From the NCBI RefSeq assembly GCF_006704125.1, contig NZ_VIGH01000007.1:62001-126000 (forward strand): a stretch of 64,000 nt of DNA, written 5' to 3'. Numbering within the stretch: the first letter of the stretch is position 1; each line of letters starts with the position of its first letter. Origin of the DNA: Rhodococcus spelaei (GTDB lineage Bacteria; Actinomycetota; Actinomycetes; Mycobacteriales; Mycobacteriaceae). Below are positions 1-8,228 of this stretch, one piece after another. A program made the translations under genes and the position numbers. The notes beneath the pieces were generated by a model. That model was not told the origin of the DNA and ran no database searches. It saw only the letters and a program-made list of their open reading frames with translations.

Positions 1-1017
1 GTCGGCGCCATCACGCCGTGGAACTTCCCGCACCAGATCAACTTCGCCAAGCTCGGCCCGGCGCTCGCCGCGGGCAACACCGTCGTACTCAAGCCGGCAC
101 CGGACACCCCGTGGTGCGCGGCGCTGGTCGGCAAGGTGATCGCCGAGGAGACCGAGATCCCGGCCGGCGTCGTCAACATCGTCACGTCCACCGACCACTC
201 TCTCGGCGCGCAACTGTGCACCGACCCCCGCGTCGACCTGGTCTCGTTCACCGGCTCGACCGCCACCGGTCGCGCGGTGATGGCCTCGGCGTCGGAGTCG
301 CTCAAGAAGGTCTTCCTCGAACTCGGCGGCAAGTCGGCATTCATCGTCCTCGACGACGCCGACATCAAGGCCGCCTGTTCGATGGCCGCCTTCTCCGTGT
401 CCGTGCACGCCGGCCAGGGCTGCGCGCTGTGCACCCGTCTACTCGTTCCGCGGGAGAAGTACGACGAGGCGGTTGCGGCGGCAGCGAAGGCGATGGCCAG
501 TGTCCGGGCCGGGGACCCGACCAAGCCCGGCACCGTGTGCGGCCCGCTGATCTCGGCGAAGCAGCGCGACCGGGTCGAGGGCTACCTGAAGCTCGCCATC
601 GAGGAGGGCGGCACCTTCGTCACCGGCGGCGGACGTCCGGAGAGCCAGGACCGCGGATACTTCGTCGAACCGACTCTCATTGCCGGACTGGACAACTCCG
701 CCCGGGTCGCACAGGAGGAGATCTTCGGCCCCGTGCTGGTCATCCTGCCGCACGACGGTGACGACGACGCGATCCGGATCGCCAACGACTCGCCGTACGG
801 CCTGTCCGGGGCGGTCTGGGGCACCGACCCCGAGCGCATCGAGCGCGTCGTCACGGGCGTCCGTACCGGCACGCTCGGCGTCAACGGCGGCCTCTGGTAC
901 TCCGCCGACGCGCCGTTCGGCGGCTACAAGCAGTCCGGCATCGGCCGCGAGATGGGCGTTCTCGGCTTCGAGGAGTACCTCGAGTCCAAGCTCGTCGCCG
1001 GCCCCGCCACCACCTAG
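1..1017 (+). CDS. Aldehyde dehydrogenase, 3' part (5' end outside window)
   Basis: NAD(P)-dependent aldehyde dehydrogenase that oxidises an aldehyde to a carboxylate. The frame is open from base 1, so the N-terminus is missing. The visible 338 residues start at the TPWNFP segment of the Rossmann domain and include the general-base Glu in FLELGGKS and the catalytic Cys in GQGCALC. The C-terminal APFGGYKQSGIGREMG motif is intact and the end is normal. It is the first visible gene of a five-gene same-strand operon; the next SDR starts 34 bp downstream. The natural substrate cannot be read from the sequence, but the neighbours suggest an aldehyde intermediate of a ring or side-chain degradation route. 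Confidence 0.93.
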   Translation, partial: VGAITPWNFPHQINFAKLGPALAAGNTVVLKPAPDTPWCAALVGKVIAEETEIPAGVVNIVTSTDHSLGAQLCTDPRVDLVSFTGSTATGRAVMASASESLKKVFLELGGKSAFIVLDDADIKAACSMAAFSVSVHAGQGCALCTRLLVPREKYDEAVAAAAKAMASVRAGDPTKPGTVCGPLISAKQRDRVEGYLKLAIEEGGTFVTGGGRPESQDRGYFVEPTLIAGLDNSARVAQEEIFGPVLVILPHDGDDDAIRIANDSPYGLSGAVWGTDPERIERVVTGVRTGTLGVNGGLWYSADAPFGGYKQSGIGREMGVLGFEEYLESKLVAGPATT

Positions 1018-1051
1018 ACCAACCGAGACAACGAGAAAGCAGGATCCGACA

Positions 1052-1801
1052 ATGGGACGTTTCGACGGACGCACAGCCATCGTCACCGGCGCAGCGCAGG
1101 GCATCGGCGAGGGGTATGCCAAGGCACTGGCCACCGAGGGCGCGAACGTGGTGGTCGCGGACCTGAACCGCGAGCTCGGCGAGACCGTGGCCAAGCAGAT
1201 CGTCGCTGACGGCGGCTCGGCGGTGTTCAAGGAGGTCGACGTCGCGGACGGGACCTCGGCGAAGGCCCTGGCCGACTTCACCATCGAGAAGTTCGGCAGC
1301 ATCGAACACCTGGTCAACAATGCCGCGATCTACGGCGGGATGAAGATCGACTCCCTGTTGACCGTGGACTGGGACTACTACCGCAAGTTCATGAGCGTGA
1401 ACATGGACGGCGCGCTGCAGGTCTGCCGCGCCGTGGTACCGCACATGCGGGCGAACGGCGGCTCCATCGTGAACCAGTCCTCCACCGCGGCCTGGCTGTA
1501 CTCGAACTACTACGGCCTGGCGAAGGCCGGGGTCAACAGCCTGACCCAGCAGCTCGCGACCGAGCTGGGCTGGTCGAACATCCGCATCAACGCGATCGCC
1601 CCCGGCCCGATCGACACCGAGGCCACCCGCACGGTCACTCCCGGGAACATCGTCAAGGACATGGTCAAGCGAATTCCGCTGCAGCGCATGGGAACCACCG
1701 AGGACCTGGTCGGCATGTGCCTGTTCCTGCTCTCCGACGAGGCCGGCTGGGTCACCGGCCAGATCTTCAACGTCGACGGCGGACAGGTCTACCGGTCATG
1801 A
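1052..1801 (+). CDS. SDR family oxidoreductase
   Basis: Classical short-chain dehydrogenase/reductase of 249 residues, the usual length. It has the cofactor motif TGAAQGIGEGYA near the N-terminus, the NNAA structural motif, and the active-site Ser-Tyr-Lys set in NQSSTAAW and YYGLAK. The C-terminal GQIFNVDGG is typical of the family. The ATG at 1052 puts the Rossmann motif at the expected distance; extending upstream would run into the preceding aldehyde dehydrogenase. Its stop overlaps the next start (ATGA), indicating translational coupling. It probably interconverts an alcohol and a ketone in the operon's pathway; substrate unknown. Confidence 0.92.
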   Translation: MGRFDGRTAIVTGAAQGIGEGYAKALATEGANVVVADLNRELGETVAKQIVADGGSAVFKEVDVADGTSAKALADFTIEKFGSIEHLVNNAAIYGGMKIDSLLTVDWDYYRKFMSVNMDGALQVCRAVVPHMRANGGSIVNQSSTAAWLYSNYYGLAKAGVNSLTQQLATELGWSNIRINAIAPGPIDTEATRTVTPGNIVKDMVKRIPLQRMGTTEDLVGMCLFLLSDEAGWVTGQIFNVDGGQVYRS

Positions 1802-2721
1802 CCGCGGCCGCCCCCGACTCCGGCAGCCACATGAACACCGACACGACGATCGGATACATCGGTCTCGGCAACATGGGCGCGCCGATGGCCACGCGACTGC
1901 TGGACTGGCCCGGCGGCCTGGTGGTCTGCGACGCCCGCGCCGAGGCGACGGAGCCGTTCACCGCGGCGGGCGCGCGCGCCGCGGCCACTCCGGCCGCGGT
2001 CGCCGCCGAGGCCACGGTGATCTCGGTGACCGTGCTCGACGACGCCCAGGTGCGCGACGTGGTCGCCGGCCCGGACGGCATCCTGTCCACCGCGCGACCC
2101 GGCACGGTGATCGCGGTGCACTCGACGATCTCGGACGTCACCGCGATCGACCTCGCGCAGACCTGCGCCGCGTCGGGCATCCACCTGATCGACGCACCGA
2201 TCAGCGGCGGAGCACCGGGCGCCCAGCAGGGCCGCCTCGCGGTGATGGTCGGCGGCTCGGAGGAGGCCTTCGCCGCGGTCCGCGAACCGTTCGGCCGGTT
2301 CGCGGAACTGGTCGTCCATGCCGGTGAGGTCGGTGCCGGAACGCGAATGAAGCTGGCCCGCAACCTGCTCCACTTCATCTCGTTCACGGCCGCCACGGAG
2401 GCGCAGCGGCTCGCCGAGGCGGCCGGTCTGGACATCCGGAAGCTCGGCAAGGTGGTCCGGCACACCGACGCGATCACCGGTGGCGCCGGCGCGATCATGC
2501 TGCGCGAGACCACCGCCCCGGTCGCCGAGTCGGACCCCTGGTTCTCGATCCTGAGCCACGTCCGCAACCTCGGCGAGAAGGATCTGTCCCTGGCACTCGA
2601 CCTCGGCGAACGCCTCGACGTCGACCTGCCGCTCGCCACCCGGGCGCTCTCGGGCCTCGGGCCCGGCCTCGGGGTCGGGGCCGGCGACCTGTCCGAAACC
2701 TTCGAGAAGGAGCACGCGTGA
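1798..2721 (+). CDS. NAD(P)-dependent oxidoreductase, 3-hydroxyisobutyrate dehydrogenase family
   Basis: Beta-hydroxyacid dehydrogenase family protein of 307 residues. The N-terminal Rossmann motif GLGNMGAPMA is followed by DAPISGGAPGAQQG, the substrate-binding signature, and a helix with the catalytic Lys in RMKLARN. Family members oxidise 3-hydroxyacids to semialdehydes or reduce related short acids. The start at 1798 overlaps the SDR stop by four bases. An ATG at 1831 is an alternative that would remove a 11-residue N-terminal tail. The protein belongs to the same operon as its neighbours; exact substrate unknown. Confidence 0.88.
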   Translation: MTAAAPDSGSHMNTDTTIGYIGLGNMGAPMATRLLDWPGGLVVCDARAEATEPFTAAGARAAATPAAVAAEATVISVTVLDDAQVRDVVAGPDGILSTARPGTVIAVHSTISDVTAIDLAQTCAASGIHLIDAPISGGAPGAQQGRLAVMVGGSEEAFAAVREPFGRFAELVVHAGEVGAGTRMKLARNLLHFISFTAATEAQRLAEAAGLDIRKLGKVVRHTDAITGGAGAIMLRETTAPVAESDPWFSILSHVRNLGEKDLSLALDLGERLDVDLPLATRALSGLGPGLGVGAGDLSETFEKEHA

Positions 2722-3149
2722 CCGACCAGAACGAACTGACCGAGGCGCGGGCTCGCGGCGTCGCGATGATGAACCAGGTGTACGGGTGGGAGATGCCCGC
2801 GAACGTCCCCGGCGACTTCTTCGCCGTGACCGCGGACCACCTGTTCGCCGACATCTGGACCCGCCCGGGCCTGAGCCTGCGCGACCGGCGACTGCTGCTG
2901 CTCGGCGCGATCACCGCGCAGGGGCAGGGCGATGTCGCGAAGATCCAGCTCAACGCCGCGCTGCACAACGAGGAGCTCACCGAGCAGCAGTGCGAGGAGG
3001 CCGCGATCTTCCTGTGTCACTACGTCGGCTGGCCGCTGGGCACCGGGCTGAACAACGCGCTCATCGCGGTGAAGGCGGACCGGCGCAAGGCCGCCCGCGC
3101 CGCAGCGAAGGCGACTGAGGCCGAGTCCGCGGATTCGGCCACCGGCTGA
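2718..3149 (+). CDS. Carboxymuconolactone decarboxylase-like protein
   Basis: Small alpha-helical protein of 143 residues in the carboxymuconolactone decarboxylase/AhpD superfamily. The C-terminal half carries the family's HYVGWP segment after a conserved acidic helix (EEAAIFL). There is no AhpD-type CxxC, so a peroxidase role is unlikely; a decarboxylase or hydrolase-like role on a ring-cleavage intermediate is possible. The GTG start overlaps the previous stop by four bases. The last 25 residues are Ala/Lys-rich and look like a disordered tail. Its presence beside a flavoprotein dehydrogenase, SDR and aldehyde dehydrogenase supports a catabolic operon. Confidence 0.85.
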   Translation: MTDQNELTEARARGVAMMNQVYGWEMPANVPGDFFAVTADHLFADIWTRPGLSLRDRRLLLLGAITAQGQGDVAKIQLNAALHNEELTEQQCEEAAIFLCHYVGWPLGTGLNNALIAVKADRRKAARAAAKATEAESADSATG

Positions 3150-3207
3150 CGCCGGAACGAGAAATACTGCACTGAAGGCAACAACTCTCGAGAGAAGGAC
3201 CCGATCC

Positions 3208-4674
3208 ATGGCCGACGCCACCCCCATCCGCCCACTGTCCGCCGATCAGGTGCAGACCTGGCACCACGAGGCCGACGTGGTCGTCGCCGGCTTCGGCATC
3301 GCGGGCGTCAGCGCCGCCATCGAGGCGGCCCGCGCCGGCGCCGACGTGCTGGTGCTCGAGCGCACCAGCGGATGGGGTGGCGCGGCCGCCCTCGCCGGCG
3401 GCTTCATCTACCTGGGCGGGGGCACTCCGCTGCAGAAGGCGCTCGGGTTCGAGGACTCCCCCGAGAACATGAAAGCCTTCATGATGGCGGCGCTCGGCCC
3501 CGGTGCCGACGAGGAGAAGATCACCGACTACTGCAACGGGAGCGTCGAGCACTACAACTGGCTCGTCGACAACGGGGTGCCGTTCAAGGAGAGTTTCTAC
3601 GGCCAGCCCGGCTGGGAGACCCCGTTCGACGACGGACTCATGTACTCCGGCGGCGAGAACGCCGCGCCGTTCAACTCGGTCGCCACCGCCGCCCCGCGCG
3701 GGCACGTCCCGCAGATGACCGGGAAGCGGACCGGCGAGAAGGGCGGCGGTTTCATGCTGATGAAGCCACTCGTCGAGACCGCCGAGAAGCTCGGCGTGCG
3801 GCACGAGTACGACATGCGGGTGCAGCGCCTGATCGTCGACGGTGACCGTGTGGTGGGCATCGTCGCCAAGCACTACGGCAAGGAGGTCGCCGTCCGCGCC
3901 CGCACCGGCGTGGTGCTGGCCACCGGCAGCTTCGCCTACAACAAGGAGATGGTGCAGAACTACGCGCCGCGCCTGATCGGCAAGCCCGGGGCCTCGATCG
4001 AGGAACACGACGGCAAGGCCATCCAGATGGCGCAGGCGATCGGCGCCGACCTGGCGCACATGGATGCCACCGAGGTCGCGTTCTTCGGCGACCCGCAGCT
4101 GATGGTCCGCGGCATCCTCGTCAACGCCCGCGGCCAGCGCTACGTCAACGAGGACACGTACCCCGGCCGGATCGGCCAGGAGACGTTGCTGCGCAACGAC
4201 AACCAGGCCTACCTGATCATCGACGAGTCCGCCTACGAGGAGGGCTGCGCAGCCGACAGTTCGACGCCGTTCTTCCGGTTCCAACCGAAGTGGGTCGCCG
4301 AGACGGTGGAGGAACTCGAGTCGGACATGGGCCTGCCCGCAGGAACCCTGGTGTCGACGGTGGACGTGTACAACCGGCACGCCGAGAACGGCGAGGATCC
4401 GGTCCTGGGCAAGAAGTCCGAGTGGTGCAAGCCGATCGGCTCCCCGATCGCCGCACTGGACCTGCGCAACTTCACGGCCGGCTTCACGCTCGGCGGCCTG
4501 CGGACCACGATCAACTCCGAGGTGCTGCACGTGTCGGGCGAACCGATCCCCGGACTCTTCGCGGCCGGCCGCTGCACGTCGGGCGTGTGCGCGGGCGGCT
4601 ACGCCTCGGGAACCTCGTTGGGCGACGGCAGTTTCTACGGCCGACGCGCCGGCATCTCCGCTGCAAAGGGCTGA
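3208..4674 (+). CDS. FAD-dependent dehydrogenase (fumarate reductase/ketosteroid dehydrogenase-like)
   Basis: Flavoprotein of 488 residues in the FAD_binding_2 superfamily, which includes fumarate reductase flavoproteins and 3-ketosteroid dehydrogenases. It has an N-terminal dinucleotide fold (GFGIAGVSAAIEAARAG), a following acidic residue at the strand end (VLVLE), an internal ATGSFAYNK segment and a C-terminal FAD-closing segment (GLFAAGRCTSG ... GYASGTSLGDG). Such enzymes introduce or remove a C=C bond next to a carbonyl. The ATG at 3208 follows a good GAGAAGGA ribosome site. It is the last gene of the operon and a strong hairpin follows at 4688. Whether the substrate is a steroid or another cyclic ketone cannot be decided from motifs alone. 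Confidence 0.88.
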   Translation: MADATPIRPLSADQVQTWHHEADVVVAGFGIAGVSAAIEAARAGADVLVLERTSGWGGAAALAGGFIYLGGGTPLQKALGFEDSPENMKAFMMAALGPGADEEKITDYCNGSVEHYNWLVDNGVPFKESFYGQPGWETPFDDGLMYSGGENAAPFNSVATAAPRGHVPQMTGKRTGEKGGGFMLMKPLVETAEKLGVRHEYDMRVQRLIVDGDRVVGIVAKHYGKEVAVRARTGVVLATGSFAYNKEMVQNYAPRLIGKPGASIEEHDGKAIQMAQAIGADLAHMDATEVAFFGDPQLMVRGILVNARGQRYVNEDTYPGRIGQETLLRNDNQAYLIIDESAYEEGCAADSSTPFFRFQPKWVAETVEELESDMGLPAGTLVSTVDVYNRHAENGEDPVLGKKSEWCKPIGSPIAALDLRNFTAGFTLGGLRTTINSEVLHVSGEPIPGLFAAGRCTSGVCAGGYASGTSLGDGSFYGRRAGISAAKG

Positions 4675-4687
4675 CCGCACGCGAGCC

Positions 4688-4728
4688 GCTCGGGGTGACC
4701 GGTCACGTTGGGGTCGGTCACCCCGAGC
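4688..4728 (+). terminator. Terminator of the catabolic operon
   Basis: Perfect 14-bp inverted repeat: GCTCGGGGTGACCG at 4688-4701 pairs with its complement at 4715-4728 around a 13-nt loop, 13 bp after the flavoprotein stop. There is no clear T-run, as is common in actinobacteria. Confidence 0.75.
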
Positions 4729-4841
4729 CTCGTCTCGTGCCGTCGGCGGCTGTCAGCCTCACGACCCCTCGGTGGTAGCGCAACCTCCCGATCCCGAATA
4801 TTGGTGCGCAGCAATAGAACACCCCACTGGTAACCTTGTTA

Positions 4842-4857
4842 TCGAACACGTGTTCGA
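4842..4857. promoter_or_regulatory. LexA (SOS) box
   Basis: TCGAACACGTGTTCGA is a perfect 16-bp palindrome and an exact match to the mycobacterial SOS-box form TCGAAC-N4-GTTCGA. It ends 13 bases before the ATG of the DUF222/HNH gene, so LexA binding there would block transcription until DNA damage. Mycobacterial 13E12-repeat (DUF222) genes are known LexA targets, which fits. Confidence 0.85.
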
Positions 4858-4870
4858 GTATGGTGGGGAC

Positions 4871-6376
4871 ATGGAACTCGACGAGGCGCTCACGACACCC
4901 CGCAGGGTGGAGGCGTGGCGTCTCGACGAGGGTTCGTTGCTGGCATTGGTGCCGGAGTTGTCGGCGCGGATGCGGCAACTCGACGCTCTGCGCGTGCGCC
5001 TTGTCCACGAGATCGACGAACGTTGTATTTCCGCCACGTTGGGCGCGTCATCGACACAGGCATGGCTGTCCGGAGCCTGCAAGCTCACCCCCGGACAGGC
5101 CAAGAAGATCATCACCGCCGGACGCAGCCTCCACGACCGGACCGACGTCGCCGACGCCTTCACCGCAGGCGCCGTCGACATGGACCAGGTACGGGCGATC
5201 ACCAACCTCCTCGACCAGATCCCCGACCTCATCTCCGGAATCGCCCCCGACTACGTGGACGGCCACTACACCGATCCCGTCGCCGAATGCACCCAGCAAT
5301 GCACCGACTACCTTGTCGCCGCCGCAGAACACGAACATTCCGCCGACACCGGCCACCGCGCCGCTGCCCTCAAATCCATGCTCGCCGCAGACGACGACGG
5401 ACCACCACCCGACGACGAGAACGAACAGCTCAACGAGCTCTTCGCCTCCCCCACCGCCGGCGGACGGGTCCGCATCAAAGGCCACCTGGACAAGACCAGC
5501 GGAGAACAGCTACTCACTGCCCTCTCCGCCCTGTCGAAGCCCCAACCCGGACGCAACAACACCGACGGCGAACCCGACCAGGACCCCCGCAGCGCACCCC
5601 AACGACGCGCCGACGCCCTCACTGACATCATCCGCCACTACCTCGACTCCGGCGACGCCCCCGGCGAAGGCGGCGAAAAGCCCCACGTGACAGTCTTCGT
5701 CGGCCTCCACGACCTCGCCAACGCCACCGCACGACACACCAGCGACACTGACTGCTCGGACGACGGCGATACACCGAACAGCAACGGCAGCAGCAGAGAC
5801 AACGCTGCATGCGGCGGGAATGAGATTGGCGACACGGAACGATTCGGCGAAAGTGGCAACGAACCACACGGCAACAGCGAGTCACCCCGCGCAGACGCCG
5901 ATGAACCCCGAGATCCCGGACGGTCATTTATCAGACGTGGCCCGGTTTGGATGCCCTGGATGGGACCGATCAGCATCCGAACGGCGGCCATCTTGTCCTG
6001 CGACGCCGCCATCACCCCGATCGTCATGGACGACAACGGAAACCCGCTCGACGTCGGCAAGACGACCCGAGTCATCCCCCGCCGCATCCGCCGCGCCCTC
6101 GATGCCCGCGACTGCGGATGCGCTTTCCCCAATTGCGGTCGACCCGCCGCCTGGACCGACGGGCACCACATCTGCCACTGGTCCCGCGGTGGCGAAACAA
6201 AACTGTCAAATCTGGTTCTGCTCTGCAGGTTTCACCACACGATGATCCACAAGGGCGACTGGCAGGTTTTCATCGGAGACGACGGCCACCCATGGTTCAG
6301 ACCTCCGAAGTGGATTGACCCCGACCGAAATCCTGTTCCCGCCCACAACCGAAGACAGCTGCGCTTCATCAGCTGA
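4871..6376 (+). CDS. DUF222 / HNH endonuclease domain protein (13E12 type)
   Basis: Protein of 501 residues with an N-terminal helical DUF222 domain (about 1-280), a low-complexity Asn/Ser/Glu-rich linker (about 285-355) and a C-terminal HNH nuclease fold. The HNH part shows CAFPNCG, DGHHICHW and LLCRFHH, that is, the zinc-binding Cys pairs and the HH/N/H catalytic residues. The ATG at 4871 follows GGTGGGG and lies just after the SOS box; an earlier in-frame ATG at 4772 would place the box inside the gene and is rejected. These genes are multi-copy in mycobacteria and rhodococci, are SOS-induced in M. tuberculosis, and have no settled function. Codon use in the linker is less GC-rich than in its neighbours. 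Confidence 0.9.
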   Translation: MELDEALTTPRRVEAWRLDEGSLLALVPELSARMRQLDALRVRLVHEIDERCISATLGASSTQAWLSGACKLTPGQAKKIITAGRSLHDRTDVADAFTAGAVDMDQVRAITNLLDQIPDLISGIAPDYVDGHYTDPVAECTQQCTDYLVAAAEHEHSADTGHRAAALKSMLAADDDGPPPDDENEQLNELFASPTAGGRVRIKGHLDKTSGEQLLTALSALSKPQPGRNNTDGEPDQDPRSAPQRRADALTDIIRHYLDSGDAPGEGGEKPHVTVFVGLHDLANATARHTSDTDCSDDGDTPNSNGSSRDNAACGGNEIGDTERFGESGNEPHGNSESPRADADEPRDPGRSFIRRGPVWMPWMGPISIRTAAILSCDAAITPIVMDDNGNPLDVGKTTRVIPRRIRRALDARDCGCAFPNCGRPAAWTDGHHICHWSRGGETKLSNLVLLCRFHHTMIHKGDWQVFIGDDGHPWFRPPKWIDPDRNPVPAHNRRQLRFIS

Positions 6377-6394
6377 CCACCTCACACGACTGCC

Positions 6395-6440
6395 ACCCCG
6401 GACCACGACCCCACACAGGGGCCGAGGTCCGGGGTCGTGG
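6395..6440. terminator. Bidirectional terminator between the HNH gene and the LLM gene
   Basis: Two overlapping perfect 10-bp inverted repeats: ACCCCGGACC (6395-6404) with 6426-6435, and CCACGACCCC (6403-6412) with 6431-6440. They form alternative hairpins in the 75-bp gap between convergent genes. Confidence 0.65.
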
Positions 6441-6451
6441 CACGTTCGCGA

Positions 6452-7174
6452 TCACGCACCACATCGCCCACCGACCGCGGGACGCACCACTTCGCTGATC
6501 AGGCGCAGACTCTCCCACGCGGGTTCCTCCGGCATCCCGCCACACAGCGGGTGACTGGTGACAACGCGGATCTCCCCCGACCGGCAACTCGAGATCAGGT
6601 CTTCGGGCGCGGACACCTGGTAGCGGCCGGCCGCGCGCAACTCGTCGACGGTGGCCGAGGAGTCCCGCTCACCGATCCAGGCCCGGTAGGCGAGGGCGTC
6701 CGCAAGCAGGTGGTGGCCGTGCTTCGCCCAGAACGCGTCGGGGTCTGCGGCGCAGAACACCGTCGCCGCGATCGATGCCTCCAGGTCACGCGTGCGGGTC
6801 TTCCACGGCCGGCCGAACAGCGCGTATTCCTCGGGCCGATACCCCAGTCCGACGGTGTAGGTGACGCGCCCGCCGCTGAGGTGGTCGAGGACGGCGATGT
6901 CCTCGGCGAGCCGCAACGGGTCGTACAGGTTCACCACGAGCGCGGCGATCGAGATCGGGATCCGGCGGGTGCGCGCAGCGAACGCCGACGCCACCAGCAG
7001 CGGGCTGGGCAGGTATCCGTCGTCCGAGCCGTGGTGCTCGGACAGCGTGATCGCCGTGTGCCCCTTCGCGTCGACGTAGGTCGCCTGCTCGAGTGCCACC
7101 TCGAACAGGCGGCGCCGTTCGTCGGACGAGAAGCCGGGGCCCCGGAAGTCGTAGCGGGTCACGAAATGTGTCAC
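6452..7174 (-). CDS. LLM-class flavin-dependent oxidoreductase with internal deletion
   Basis: Bacterial luciferase-like TIM-barrel oxidoreductase. The N-terminal half is typical (TLSEHHGSDDGYLPSPLLVA, then LDHLSGGRVTYTVGLGYR and FGRPWKTRTRDLEASIA). The next residues (ATVFCAADPDAFW) belong to a much later part of the fold, so roughly 80-90 residues of the barrel seem missing in frame near 6765-6775. The product is therefore probably inactive. Start choice: GTG at 7174 gives THFVTRYDFRG, a natural N-terminus. An ATG at 7312 keeps the frame but runs through a hairpin terminator (7266-7303) and an 18-bp repeat tract, so it is less likely. It lies downstream of a second, intact LLM gene. Confidence 0.7.
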   Translation of the reverse strand: MTHFVTRYDFRGPGFSSDERRRLFEVALEQATYVDAKGHTAITLSEHHGSDDGYLPSPLLVASAFAARTRRIPISIAALVVNLYDPLRLAEDIAVLDHLSGGRVTYTVGLGYRPEEYALFGRPWKTRTRDLEASIAATVFCAADPDAFWAKHGHHLLADALAYRAWIGERDSSATVDELRAAGRYQVSAPEDLISSCRSGEIRVVTSHPLCGGMPEEPAWESLRLISEVVRPAVGGRCGA

Positions 7175-7256
7175 CGCGTCGAACTGTGTCACCGCGTCAC
7201 CCTGTGCCACCGCGTCCACCCGTGTCACCACGTCCCCCTGAGTCGCCACGTCCCCT
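7167..7256. repeat. 18-bp tandem repeat, five units
   Basis: Five head-to-tail 18-bp units start at 7167, 7185, 7203, 7221 and 7239. The first is TGTGTCACCGCGTCGAAC and the later ones diverge gradually. On the minus strand they stay open in frame with the LLM gene and would encode a six-residue repeat such as GDAVTQ. They lie between a terminator-like hairpin and the probable start, so they may be leader or promoter DNA. Confidence 0.85.
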
Positions 7257-7265
7257 TGTCGAGAG

Positions 7266-7303
7266 GACGAACGCCCGGGCGCGGTCCCGCCCAGGCGTTC
7301 GTC
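7266..7303 (-). terminator. Hairpin after the second LLM gene
   Basis: GACGAACGCC (7266-7275) is perfectly complementary to 7294-7303, with a further inner GGGCG/CGCCC pairing and a 6-nt loop. It lies 25 bp after the stop of the gene ending at 7328 on the minus strand, a normal position for a terminator. Confidence 0.65.
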
Positions 7304-7327
7304 GGACTCCATCAGTTCAAGAACCGG

Positions 7328-8173
7328 TCAGCGCCCGAGCTTGCCCGCGAGCTTCTCCAGGTAGGCGGTGACGGTCGGCTCGTCGGCGTCGGGCATGCCG
7401 TACACGACCTCGTCGACGCCCAGATCCTCCCAGCGCGACAGGGTCTCGGGGACCGGCTTGCGGTCGAGCACCACGATCCGAGGCGCACCCTCCCTACCGG
7501 CGGCCTCCCAGATCTTGCGCAGCAGCAGCACGTTGTCCTCGATGTCCTGCTCGATCGGGGTGGTCATCCAGCCGTCCGCGGACCGCGAGATCCACTTGAA
7601 GTTCTTCTCGTTGCCGGCAGCACCGACGATGATCGGAACCCGCGGCTGCTGAACGGGTTTCGGCCACGCCCAACTCGGTCCGAAGCTGAGGAACTCACCC
7701 TCGTAGGACGCCTCCTCCTGCGACCACAGCGCCTGCATGCCCTCGAGGTACTCCCGCAGCATCGTGCGGCGCTTTCCGGTGGGCACGCCGTGGTCGGTGA
7801 GTTCGTCCAGGTTCCACCCGTATCCGACACCGAGGGTGACGCGGCCACCGGACAGGTGGTCGAGAGACGCGATCGTCTTCGCGAGGGTGATGGGGTCGTG
7901 CTCGACAGGCAACGCGACCGCGGTACCGAGGCGGATCCGCGAGGTCACCGACGCGGCGGTGCCGAGGGAGACCCACGGGTCCAGCGTGCGCATGTAGCGG
8001 TCGTCGGGCAGCGACTCGTCACCGGTCTGCGGGTGGGCAGCATCGCGGCGGACCGGGATATGGGTGTGTTCGGGGACGTAGAACGAGTCGAATCCGAACC
8101 GTTCGACCGCCTGCGCCGCGGCCGCGGGGGTGATGCCGCGATCGCTCGTGAACAGCGTGATGCCAAACTCCAC
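7328..8173 (-). CDS. LLM-class F420- or FMN-dependent oxidoreductase
   Basis: Complete luciferase-like monooxygenase-fold protein of 281 residues. It starts MEFGITLFTSDRGI, contains the nonprolyl-cis-peptide region (LGTAVALPVEHDP), LDHLSGGRVTLGVGYGWN and a late barrel segment PRVPIIVGAAG, and ends normally. It resembles the probable F420-dependent subfamily common in mycobacteria and rhodococci, but the cofactor cannot be decided from sequence alone. The GTG at 8173 was chosen because GGAGG sits 6 bp upstream; a TTG codon directly before it is also open. It is divergent from an SDR gene, sharing a 121-bp promoter region with a 28-bp inverted repeat. Confidence 0.88.
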   Translation of the reverse strand: MEFGITLFTSDRGITPAAAAQAVERFGFDSFYVPEHTHIPVRRDAAHPQTGDESLPDDRYMRTLDPWVSLGTAASVTSRIRLGTAVALPVEHDPITLAKTIASLDHLSGGRVTLGVGYGWNLDELTDHGVPTGKRRTMLREYLEGMQALWSQEEASYEGEFLSFGPSWAWPKPVQQPRVPIIVGAAGNEKNFKWISRSADGWMTTPIEQDIEDNVLLLRKIWEAAGREGAPRIVVLDRKPVPETLSRWEDLGVDEVVYGMPDADEPTVTAYLEKLAGKLGR

Positions 8174-8228
8174 CAATGCCTCCTTGCACTGTGACGAACA
8201 ACTCGTCGCTCGTCACCGACAGTATTTG

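Noticed and set aside
4772-4870. Earlier ATG for the DUF222 gene
   Set aside because: It would put the SOS box inside the coding region and lacks a ribosome site; the ATG at 4871 has GGTGGGG before it.
7167-7256. CRISPR array
   Set aside because: The 18-bp units are directly adjacent with no spacers and no cas genes are near.
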